Of a stretch of 37,078 nucleotides of DNA, positions 16,698 to 23,829 are shown piece after piece. The stretch covers positions 1 through 37,078 of the forward strand of contig QMMS01000007.1 of the NCBI GenBank assembly GCA_003647375.1, read 5' to 3'. The first letter of the stretch is position 1, and every line of letters starts with the position of its first letter. The stretch comes from Deltaproteobacteria bacterium. Lineage in GTDB: Bacteria > Desulfobacterota > Desulfobacteria > Desulfobacterales > B30-G6. The notes below the pieces were generated by a model that was not told the DNA's origin, made no database searches, and was given only the letters and a program-made list of their open reading frames with translations. The position numbers and the translations under genes are program-made.

Positions 16698-17315
16698 ATG
16701 CACATATCAGAAGGTGTCTTAAATGCGCCGGTGCTGATTACGGGCGCTGCGCTTGCCATCACAGGTACTGCAATCGGATTGAAGCAGATGGACTATGACC
16801 GCATTGCCCAAGTGGGTGTTCTGGCGGCAGCCTTTTTCGTGGCCTCCCTCATCCATGTCAATGTAGGTCCATCCAGCGCACACCTGATTCTGAACGGCAT
16901 GATCGGTCTCTTGCTTGGGTGGGCAGCGTTCCCCGCAATCCTGGTGGCACTGATTCTACAGTCGATTTTTTTTCAGTTCGGCGGCATCACCACCCTGGGC
17001 GTCAATACGATACTGATGGCATTGCCGTCAGTCATCTGCTATTATGCTTTCAGAAATTTGATCCATCGATCCCCGGTGCTTACAATGATCGGATCATTTT
17101 CCTGCGGTTTTGTTTCGGTACTGCTGTCTGCACTTCTCCTGGGACTTGCCCTGGTCTTCACGGAAAAGAATTTCTGGTCCTTATCGGGACTCATCGTGGC
17201 GGCCAATTTGCCGGTAATGTTCATCGAAGGCATCATAACGGTATTCTGCGTAGCTTTCTTGAAGAAAGTGCACCCGGAAATGCTAACCCGGACATTTCAT
17301 GATAAAAACAGTTAA
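16698..17315 (+). CDS. ECF nickel/cobalt transporter substrate-binding subunit (CbiM/NikM)
   Basis: The S-component of a nickel or cobalt energy-coupling-factor transporter, 205 residues with six to seven hydrophobic segments. In CbiM/NikM the free N-terminal amine and His2 bind the metal, so the start must give MHISEGVL. That places it at the ATG 16698 rather than the TTG at 16683. Further conserved residues are visible in LIHVNVGPSSAHLILNG (second His and Ser/His region) and FFQFGGITTLGVNT. The gene heads a four-gene operon with overlapping or nearly overlapping starts. Ni versus Co cannot be told from it alone; the His-rich end of the partner ATPase hints at nickel. Confidence 0.9.
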   Translation: MHISEGVLNAPVLITGAALAITGTAIGLKQMDYDRIAQVGVLAAAFFVASLIHVNVGPSSAHLILNGMIGLLLGWAAFPAILVALILQSIFFQFGGITTLGVNTILMALPSVICYYAFRNLIHRSPVLTMIGSFSCGFVSVLLSALLLGLALVFTEKNFWSLSGLIVAANLPVMFIEGIITVFCVAFLKKVHPEMLTRTFHDKNS

Positions 17316-18018
17316 AAAAATAAAACACACACTGCATCAGGGCTTTGGTGTGCCCTTCGGCTTGAGTTCAGGTCGCAAACTCAGTCGAGTCGCCGCAGGG
17401 CATCTTCCTGTTCTGATCTTAATGGTTTTGTTGAATGTTCCTCCCGCCCTGGCGCACAGGATAAGCATTTTTGCATGGGTACAGGGCGACACCGTTCACA
17501 CACAAAGCAAATTCATGGGAGGTAAACGGCCGGACCAGGCATTGGTTGAAGTTTTTGACAAAGCCGGAAACCTGCTTCTGAAAGGAAAAACCGACGCCGA
17601 AGGGCTTTTCAGCTTTCAGGCGCCAAAAATATCAGACATGCAGATTGTTCTAACGGCAGGCATGGGACATCGTGCTGTCTGGGCACTTTCCAGGGAGGAT
17701 TTCCAGGAAACCGGTGTCGAATCCGATCATAACCAGGGGTTCAATGCCGTACCCCAAAGGGAAGCCCATGAATCAAATCCGAAAACGCCAAATAACCATC
17801 GATCCCCTGAAAGCGGATTGTCGGCAGCGGAAATAACGGCTCTGGTTGAAGCCACCCTGGATCGAAAATTAAAGCCGCTCATGGACAGGATCACCGCATT
17901 GAATGAAAATCGGATTTCATTGTCCGATATCCTTGGCGGCATCGGTTACATCGTCGGGCTTGCGGGGCTTGCTGCGTACATGCAGTATCGTCGAAAAAGG
18001 AGTGACCCCGAGAGATGA
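17299..18018 (+). CDS. Nickel/cobalt transporter auxiliary membrane protein, CbiL/NikL-like
   Basis: A 239-residue protein anchored by helices at about 34-52 (GHLPVLILMVLLNVPPALA) and about 205-228. Between them is a beta-rich carboxypeptidase-regulatory-like stretch (RISIFAWVQGDTVHTQSKFMGG, then KAGNLLLKGKTDAEGLFSF) and a loop with several His (GHRAVW, SDHNQGF, REAHESN, NNHRS). NikL and CbiL-type subunits of ECF metal transporters have this layout. The start overlaps the end of the cbiM gene by 17 nt, and the stop overlaps the next gene (ATGA), so it belongs to the same operon. Confidence 0.75.
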   Translation: MIKTVKKIKHTLHQGFGVPFGLSSGRKLSRVAAGHLPVLILMVLLNVPPALAHRISIFAWVQGDTVHTQSKFMGGKRPDQALVEVFDKAGNLLLKGKTDAEGLFSFQAPKISDMQIVLTAGMGHRAVWALSREDFQETGVESDHNQGFNAVPQREAHESNPKTPNNHRSPESGLSAAEITALVEATLDRKLKPLMDRITALNENRISLSDILGGIGYIVGLAGLAAYMQYRRKRSDPER

Positions 18019-18782
18019 TACCGGAAGCCTTTGCCGACGGCAAGTCCGTCATTCATTCCATTGACCCAAGGATTAAGGTGGTGTTGGCGCTGATCTATTC
18101 GTTTGTCGTCGCCTTGTCGAGCAGTTTTGTCATTTTACTGTCCAGCCTTGTCACCTCGATGGTGCTGGTAATGGTTGCCCGGTTGGATGCAAGGGAGGTG
18201 CTCAAGCGATTGGCGGTCCTGTTGGGTTTTATTCTGCTGATATGGATGCTCATGCCGCTGACATACCCGGGTGCAACCCTTTTCAGGATCGGCCCCGTGG
18301 CTTTCAGCAGCCCCGGAGTGATCCTCGCGGCACAGATCAGCTTGAAATCAGTCGCTATCCTGCTGTCTCTGATGGCGCTTCTGGCAACCATGTCCGTTGC
18401 AACCATGGGGCATGCGCTGGGAATCCTCGGCATACCGGACAAGCTTGTATACCTGCTGCTGATAACCTATCGGTACGTTTTCGTCATGGAGCAGGAATAC
18501 CAGCGTTTGATCCGGGCCATGAAAATAAGAGGTTTCAAGCCGGGAACCAACCTCCATTCTTATCAGTCCTATGCCTATCTCGTGGGCATGCTGTTCGTAC
18601 ACGCGTCGGCACGGGCAGACCGGGTTTCCAAGGCCATGAAATGCCGCGGGTTTACCGGCAGATTCCACTCTCTTTGGCAGTTTGAGCCGGATCCACGGAA
18701 TCGGCTTTTTGCTGTCATCATGTCCCTTATCATTATCTTAATGACAACGGTTGAATTATGGATTCAAACAATACACTCATAA
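18015..18782 (+). CDS. ECF transporter T-component (CbiQ/NikQ)
   Basis: Energy-coupling transmembrane subunit, 255 residues. The family fingerprints are the N-terminal IHSIDPRIKVVLALIYSF and two Ala-Arg-Gly type coupling motifs, AMKIRGFKP and SKAMKCRGF, which contact the ATPase. Four to five membrane helices are present. The start codon is shared with the preceding stop (ATGA at 18015) and the end overlaps the ATPase gene by 25 nt, showing tight translational coupling. Confidence 0.9.
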   Translation: MIPEAFADGKSVIHSIDPRIKVVLALIYSFVVALSSSFVILLSSLVTSMVLVMVARLDAREVLKRLAVLLGFILLIWMLMPLTYPGATLFRIGPVAFSSPGVILAAQISLKSVAILLSLMALLATMSVATMGHALGILGIPDKLVYLLLITYRYVFVMEQEYQRLIRAMKIRGFKPGTNLHSYQSYAYLVGMLFVHASARADRVSKAMKCRGFTGRFHSLWQFEPDPRNRLFAVIMSLIIILMTTVELWIQTIHS

Positions 18783-19486
18783 ACCTCAAGGACGTTACAT
18801 ATAAGTATCCCGGCGGGAAAACCGTCCTGGACCGCATGGATTTCAAATTTACCAAGGGAGACCGGATCGGCCTGGTGGCACCCAACGGGAGCGGAAAAAC
18901 AACATTGTTCCATGTCATCATGGGTCTCTTGAAACCGTCCAGTGGCACCATCAAAATTTTTGGGAAAGAACGACGGAAAGAAAAAGACTTTGCCGGCATT
19001 CGCCATCGCATGGGCCTGTTGTTCCAGGATGCAGACGATCAGTTGTTTTCCCCCACGGTCATAGAGGATGTTGCTTTTGGCCCTTTGAACCTGGGGAAAT
19101 CAAAGCAGGAAGCCTTGGACATTTCCCGGAAAACGCTCGATTATCTGGGTCTGAATGGCTTTGAAGACCGGATTACCTTCAAGCTTTCCGGCGGAGAAAA
19201 GCGCCTGGTATCCCTGGCGACGATCCTGGCCATGCAGCCGGAAGTACTTCTTCTGGACGAACCGACAAATGCACTGGACGCGTCCATGAAATCACGACTG
19301 ATAGGCATTCTCCAGGGACTTGATCTGTCTTATATTCTGATTTCTCACGAATTCGACGTGCTGTCCGAAACGACCCATACGTTTTACAGCATGGAGGATG
19401 GCAAGATATTCAGGGATGACCGCGTACATATACATACGCATCAGCACTCCCATAAAATCGGCAAACAGCCGCACAAGCATATTTAG
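18758..19486 (+). CDS. ECF nickel/cobalt transporter ATPase (CbiO/NikO)
   Basis: ABC ATPase of 242 residues energising the metal transporter. The Walker A motif is APNGSGKTT (41-49), where the usual first Gly is Ala41, followed by QDADDQLFSPTVIEDVAFGPLN (the ECF-type Q-loop), the signature KLSGGEKRLVSLA, Walker B VLLLDEPTNALD and the switch His in LISHEFD. The C-terminus is unusually His-rich: seven His in the last 21 residues (HIHTHQHSH...HKH), a probable nickel-binding tail. It is the last gene of the operon; a repeat patch and the xdhC-like gene follow. Confidence 0.92.
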   Translation: MDSNNTLINLKDVTYKYPGGKTVLDRMDFKFTKGDRIGLVAPNGSGKTTLFHVIMGLLKPSSGTIKIFGKERRKEKDFAGIRHRMGLLFQDADDQLFSPTVIEDVAFGPLNLGKSKQEALDISRKTLDYLGLNGFEDRITFKLSGGEKRLVSLATILAMQPEVLLLDEPTNALDASMKSRLIGILQGLDLSYILISHEFDVLSETTHTFYSMEDGKIFRDDRVHIHTHQHSHKIGKQPHKHI

Positions 19487-19496
19487 CAGATCAGCC

Positions 19497-19592
19497 GGAG
19501 ATAGGCTGTAGACTATAGGCTATTAGACTGTAGGCTGTTAGGCTGTAGACGCCTAATAGTCTAACAGTCTACAGTCTAAACAACCTAAATAA
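19497..19592. repeat. Word-built inverted repeat, TAGGCTGTAGAC type
   Basis: Repeated words TAGGCTGTAGAC, TAGGCTATTAGAC and their complements (AGTCTAACAGTCTACAGTCTA) form a long imperfect hairpin between the ATPase gene and the XdhC gene. It resembles 1008-1063. Confidence 0.7.
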
Positions 19593-19604
19593 CGGGGTAT
19601 TAAT

Positions 19605-20651
19605 ATGAATTACTATATCAAAGAATTATGTCAGATTCTAAAACAAGAGCAGCCGGTTGTCATGGCAACGGTATTGTCTCACCAGGGGTCCACGCCCAGG
19701 GGCGCTGGTTCCAGAATGCTGGTTCTGGCCGGCGGGGAAATCATCGGCACCATCGGGGGCGGCAAAGTGGAAGCGGAAGTCATGCAGACCGCATCTGAGC
19801 TGTTTGACTCGGAAACCTCACAAATACGATCCTTTGATTTGAGTAAAAGACCGGACCTGGATGATCTGGATGTCATCTGTGGTGGACAGATGACGATTCT
19901 AATCGAGTACATCCATGCAACTGTGGAAACTATCAATGCGTTCCAGGAACTCCAATCCGCCCTGAAACAAGGCAAAAACAGCTTTATGATCGCCTCGCTG
20001 CAGCAGATATCCGATGGGGTTTGTGTGGGCAAACGGTGTCACATACAAAAGAGTGGAAAAATCTCCGATAAATGTCCTTATCCTGAAACCGACCTGCATC
20101 AGCTTGCAGCACAGGCCAGGGGGACACGGATACCGGTTGTGCTGTCGGCAGGCGAACAGGAATATCTCATCGAATCTTATATCATGACCAAAACCGCCTT
20201 CATCTTCGGTGCCGGCCATGTGGGCAAGCAGGTTGCGACTATCAGCGACATGGTCGGTTTCACGACCATTGTACTGGACGACAGGAAAGAATTTGCCAAC
20301 TCAGATAGATTCCCAGGTGCCGACCAGATCCTGGTGCTGGACACATTTGAAGACGCCCTGCCGGGACTCAGCATAGACACCTCTAGTTACATTGTGATTC
20401 TCACCCGGGGACACCGCCATGACCAGACGGTTTTATCACAGGCCCTTAAAACCGGTGCCGGGTATATCGGTATGATCGGCAGTCGTAAAAAACGGGATAC
20501 CATATACCGCAATCTCTTGAATGACGGATTCACCTCAGAAGATATCGCCCGGGTACACAGCCCTATTGGTCTTGAAATCAAGGCAGAGACCCCGGAAGAA
20601 ATCGGTGTGAGTATTGTAGCTGAATTGATACTGGAGAGGGCGAAAAGATAG
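19605..20651 (+). CDS. XdhC/CoxI-family molybdo-enzyme maturation protein
   Basis: Accessory protein for molybdenum hydroxylases such as xanthine dehydrogenase, thought to bind molybdopterin and help sulfurate it. The XdhC_CoxI domain (about 10-75) shows HQGSTPRGAGSRMLVLAGGE and GTIGGGKVEAEV; the Rossmann domain (about 190 to the end) has AFIFGAGHVGKQVATISD and VLTRGHRHDQTVL, and ends with the family motif SPIGLEIKAETPEEIGVSIVAELI. The 348-residue length is normal. No molybdenum hydroxylase subunit is in the window; the partner downstream is the HAD–AIRS fusion. Confidence 0.9.
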   Translation: MNYYIKELCQILKQEQPVVMATVLSHQGSTPRGAGSRMLVLAGGEIIGTIGGGKVEAEVMQTASELFDSETSQIRSFDLSKRPDLDDLDVICGGQMTILIEYIHATVETINAFQELQSALKQGKNSFMIASLQQISDGVCVGKRCHIQKSGKISDKCPYPETDLHQLAAQARGTRIPVVLSAGEQEYLIESYIMTKTAFIFGAGHVGKQVATISDMVGFTTIVLDDRKEFANSDRFPGADQILVLDTFEDALPGLSIDTSSYIVILTRGHRHDQTVLSQALKTGAGYIGMIGSRKKRDTIYRNLLNDGFTSEDIARVHSPIGLEIKAETPEEIGVSIVAELILERAKR

Positions 20652-20850
20652 GGTCCGAGGGTCCAAGGGGGATAAAAGGGTTCGAGGGGAAAAGAACAGG
20701 GTTGGAGGGGTTGAGGTTTGGAGGGTTGAAGGGAATTGAATACGGATAGGATGCTTGGAGGCTGGGAAGCTGCCCTTAGCCATAAGCAGCTTAAAGCTTA
20801 CCACTTACTCCTTACTCCTTACTGCTGATACCCCTTCGAACCCTGTTATC
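20652..20850. repeat. Word-built repeat patch, GGTTCGAGGGG and AAGC words
   Basis: The left part (20652-20740) repeats GGGTCCGAGG, GGTTCGAGGGG, GGTTGGAGGG; a complementary ACCCCTTCGAACCCTG lies at 20830-20845. Between them (about 20777-20825) are TAAGCAGCTTAAAGCTTACC and CTTACTCCTTACTCCTTACTGC, the AAGC-word family of 22538-22665 and 35616-35690. Confidence 0.65.
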
Positions 20851-20893
20851 AAAACATTGCAGAAAACCCAAAAGATATAAGGATCGAAAAAAC

Positions 20894-22540
20894 ATGAAAC
20901 ATGGTAACACCGTCATTGAAAAGCCCTACCGCATATCAGCCGTTCTGTTCGATTTTGACGGCACGTTGACCAAACCGGATGCCCTGGATTTCTCTGTCAT
21001 CAAAAAGACCCTTGGATGTCCCGAGGAGATACCGGCCCTTGAATTTATTGAAAGCATTCCGGATCCACAAAAGAGAGCCGAAGCCTTCAACGAACTGAAT
21101 CGTTTTGAAAGCCGGGCTGCAGCCAATTCAGAGCCCAATCCCGGTGCGGAAAACCTGGTACAAACGATTCATTCAAAAGGTCTTTCCATGGGTCTCATCA
21201 CCCGCAACAGCATCGATTCCGTGAGGGAAGCTCTGAAAAACTTTAATGGTATTGGTCTGGATGATTTTGATATCATCATCACCAGGGACGATCCGGTTAA
21301 ACCGAAGCCGAGTCCCGAAGGCATTTTGCTGGCCGCTCGTAAACTTAATGTCGAGCCCCGGCATATCTTGATGGTGGGAGATTTCGTGTTTGACATCGAT
21401 GCCGGCAGAAGCGCCGGCACCCTGACGGCACTCCTGGATGTCAATCCACGTGTCGATAAAAGTAGTCTTGAGTGCGATATTATCATTTCCTGTTTGGCAG
21501 ACCTCGAATCGGTCCTCCAGATGGGGTCACCGCTGCCCCAGGGCAAATTACCCAATGAGATGCTCGAACAAATCCTGAATGGATTTTCATTTGAAGATCC
21601 AGCCCTGCTGATAACCGCCGGCGTTGGAGAAGACATTGCAGCAGTCGATATCCGCCGGGAAGAAGTCCTGGTTTTAAAATCCGATCCCATCACCTTTGCC
21701 ACAGATGCCATCGGACATTATGCGGTACTCGTCAATGCCAACGACATCACAACCTGTGGCGCCGACCCCCGCTGGCTTTTGACAACACTGTTGTTTCCCT
21801 GCGGCATCACCGGTTCCGAGATTCAGCACATCATGCACGGGCTGAACCATATTGCATCAAAATACGGGGTCACCCTATGCGGAGGGCATACCGAAATTAC
21901 CGATGCCGTCACCAGACCCGTTGTGGTGGGCTCTCTGGCCGGCACCGTCCTTAAGAGCCGCCTGATAGATAAGAAATCCATGAAAACAGGTGATCTCCTG
22001 TTGATAACCAAATCGGTTGCCGTAGAAGGAACAGCCATCATTGCTCGTGAAATGGAGTACAAACTGCTTTCAATGGGATTCAGTGATTCAGATGTCCATT
22101 CCTGCAAGCAGTTTTTAGACCACATCAGTATCCTGGAAGAAGCCGGAATCGCAAGGGATATCGGTGGTGTTACGGCCATGCACGATGTCACTGAAGGGGG
22201 GCTGGCCACAGCAGTTACCGAATTGAGCATTGCCGGCAAGCACCGAATCCGGATCGATATGAACCACATCCCCATATTTCCACAAACCCAGAGAATCTGT
22301 GATGCATTCGACATCTCACCCCTGGGTCTCATCGGTTCCGGCAGCCTTTTGATCTGTTGCAACCCGGATACCAAGGATGATATTCTGACAGGTATCAGGA
22401 ATGCCGGTATCCATGCGACCTGCATCGGTGAAATCATGGAAAACGGAGAAGGTATTGTGGCCATGGACGGTCTGAAACCGGTGACGTGGCCGGAGTTCAA
22501 GGTCGATGAGCTTGCCCGGTTGTTTAAAAAGAAGCCATAA
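20894..22540 (+). CDS. HAD hydrolase fused to AIR-synthase-related (HypE/SelD-like) domain
   Basis: A two-domain 548-residue protein. Residues about 14-210 are a HAD phosphatase: FDFDGTLT with Asp20 and Asp22, a Lys-Pro loop (KPKPSPEGILLAA) and MVGDFVFDIDAG (Asp163). Residues about 215-545 are an AIRS-like ATP-binding domain: GVGEDIAAVDI, KSDPITFATDAIGHYAVLVNANDI, LCGGHTEITDA, ITKSVAVEGTAIIA and VTEGGLATAV, the order seen in HypE and SelD. It lacks HypE's C-terminal Cys tail and SelD's active-site Cys/Sec loop, so it is neither. Its position after xdhC suggests a role in metal- or selenium-dependent enzyme maturation; this is inference. Confidence 0.82.
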   Translation: MKHGNTVIEKPYRISAVLFDFDGTLTKPDALDFSVIKKTLGCPEEIPALEFIESIPDPQKRAEAFNELNRFESRAAANSEPNPGAENLVQTIHSKGLSMGLITRNSIDSVREALKNFNGIGLDDFDIIITRDDPVKPKPSPEGILLAARKLNVEPRHILMVGDFVFDIDAGRSAGTLTALLDVNPRVDKSSLECDIIISCLADLESVLQMGSPLPQGKLPNEMLEQILNGFSFEDPALLITAGVGEDIAAVDIRREEVLVLKSDPITFATDAIGHYAVLVNANDITTCGADPRWLLTTLLFPCGITGSEIQHIMHGLNHIASKYGVTLCGGHTEITDAVTRPVVVGSLAGTVLKSRLIDKKSMKTGDLLLITKSVAVEGTAIIAREMEYKLLSMGFSDSDVHSCKQFLDHISILEEAGIARDIGGVTAMHDVTEGGLATAVTELSIAGKHRIRIDMNHIPIFPQTQRICDAFDISPLGLIGSGSLLICCNPDTKDDILTGIRNAGIHATCIGEIMENGEGIVAMDGLKPVTWPEFKVDELARLFKKKP

Positions 22541-22665
22541 GCAGTAAGCGATAAGCTGTAAGCATTATGCAATCTTACAGAACCTAAAACCTAAAACTTA
22601 AAACCTAAAACCCAGATCTATTATTGCTCATGGCTTACTGCTTATCGCTTACACCTTATCGCTCA
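22538..22665. repeat. Word-built inverted repeat, AAGC and CCTAAAA words
   Basis: The left arm (TAAGCAGTAAGCGATAAGC at 22538 onward) is complemented by TTACTGCTTATCGCTTACACC near 22635-22655. Between the arms is a run of CCTAAAACCTAAAACTTAAAACC (about 22583-22612). It separates two convergent genes. Confidence 0.7.
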
Positions 22666-23710
22666 TATTGAATGCATATTGAAGGACCAGGTATAACACA
22701 TACATACCGAACAGCCACCCGCCCTGCCATCTTCTGAAGCGGCCGTCCTTGTTGGTAAAGATAAAGAATCGAAACAGATACAGAATAAGAAGCATGGCCG
22801 GAAAGTGGAAAAGATAAAAATTGGGCGGCACAGCAAGAGGTTTGGCTACCGCGGCGGCACCGATGACAAAGAGACAGTTCAGAACATCCGCTCCGACAAT
22901 ATTTCCTACCATGATTTCAGGATGTCCCTTGCGTACGGAAGAAATGGCGGTCATGAGTTCGGGCAGAGATGTACCGAATGCCACCATGGTGGCGGCGATG
23001 ACATCATCCGGCACACCAATTCTCTGCGCGATTTCGGATGCTGCAGGCACCAGAACCCTGGCTGAAGCTACAACGATCAAGAGGCCGCCGATAATCATCA
23101 ACCAGCATAGACCCAGGCCCATTGAGCTGGAAGTGTCATTTCTTCCGATATCGATGTCTTTTTCTACGCCCTGCTTTGCCCAGGTATAGGTCATGTACAA
23201 GTACCACCCTAGCAGGAGCAGGAAAAGCACACCCACCCATCTGGAAAGAATCGGTTCGCCTTCCATCCATATCAGTGCAGCGAGCGATATCCCCACCAGG
23301 AGAGTTGCTGATCCCACTTGAACCCAGCCGGTGCGATTAAGAATAAACCTATTCACGGGAATAACCGTCATCATGCAGGTCAATCCGAATATCAAACCGG
23401 TATCGGCAATGATGGACCCCACGCCATTTCCCAGCGCCAGACCGGAATTTCCCATCCAGGCCGCCATCACCGACACAAAAGCCTCCGGCATGGTGGTTCC
23501 CAGGGATACGATGGTGGCCCCGATGACGATCCGCGGCATTCCTGTTCGACCTGCCAGGTCAACCACACCGTCGATCATCCAGTCCGCTCCCTTGGCAAGC
23601 GATAGAATACAGATAGCGATAATCCCGAGCAGTGCGATGGTAGGAAACCCCTGAAGTAAATGGAGCAGGTGTGTCTCATCACCAATCCACTGCAGTATTT
23701 GATTGGGCAT
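22649..23710 (-). CDS. Cation/Ca2+ (CaCA-family) antiporter, YrbG-like
   Basis: Inner-membrane Na+/Ca2+-type exchanger of about 353 residues with two inverted alpha-repeats. The first is GATIVSLGTTMPEAFVSVMAAWMGNSGLALGNGVGSIIADTG and the second ATMVAFGTSLPELMTAISSVRKGHPEIMVGNIVGADVLNC; each carries the acidic ion-binding residue in G(T)xxPE. An open frame begins with TTG at 23725, but ATG 23710 has AAAGG 8 nt upstream, so it is the start. It is convergent with the HAD–AIRS gene and its regulation is not visible. Confidence 0.88.
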   Translation of the reverse strand: MPNQILQWIGDETHLLHLLQGFPTIALLGIIAICILSLAKGADWMIDGVVDLAGRTGMPRIVIGATIVSLGTTMPEAFVSVMAAWMGNSGLALGNGVGSIIADTGLIFGLTCMMTVIPVNRFILNRTGWVQVGSATLLVGISLAALIWMEGEPILSRWVGVLFLLLLGWYLYMTYTWAKQGVEKDIDIGRNDTSSSMGLGLCWLMIIGGLLIVVASARVLVPAASEIAQRIGVPDDVIAATMVAFGTSLPELMTAISSVRKGHPEIMVGNIVGADVLNCLFVIGAAAVAKPLAVPPNFYLFHFPAMLLILYLFRFFIFTNKDGRFRRWQGGWLFGMYVLYLVLQYAFNMSDKV

Positions 23711-23829
23711 ACATATACCTTTCAATATATCAATATAATTTTATAACAATGATAGAGAAATACCGATCATGTCAATCACTTTTTAAATTTGATGGACTTC
23801 TTTTTGTGTTAATGCTATAAGCAGTTGTT

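Noticed and set aside
16440..16700. Cobalamin or NiCo riboswitch before the transporter operon
   Set aside because: No known consensus was seen by eye; only the terminator, the 67-bp hairpin and the AAAATCGT palindrome are present.
20652..20850. CRISPR-like array in the word-repeat patches
   Set aside because: Words are short, degenerate and without regular unique spacers; no cas genes.
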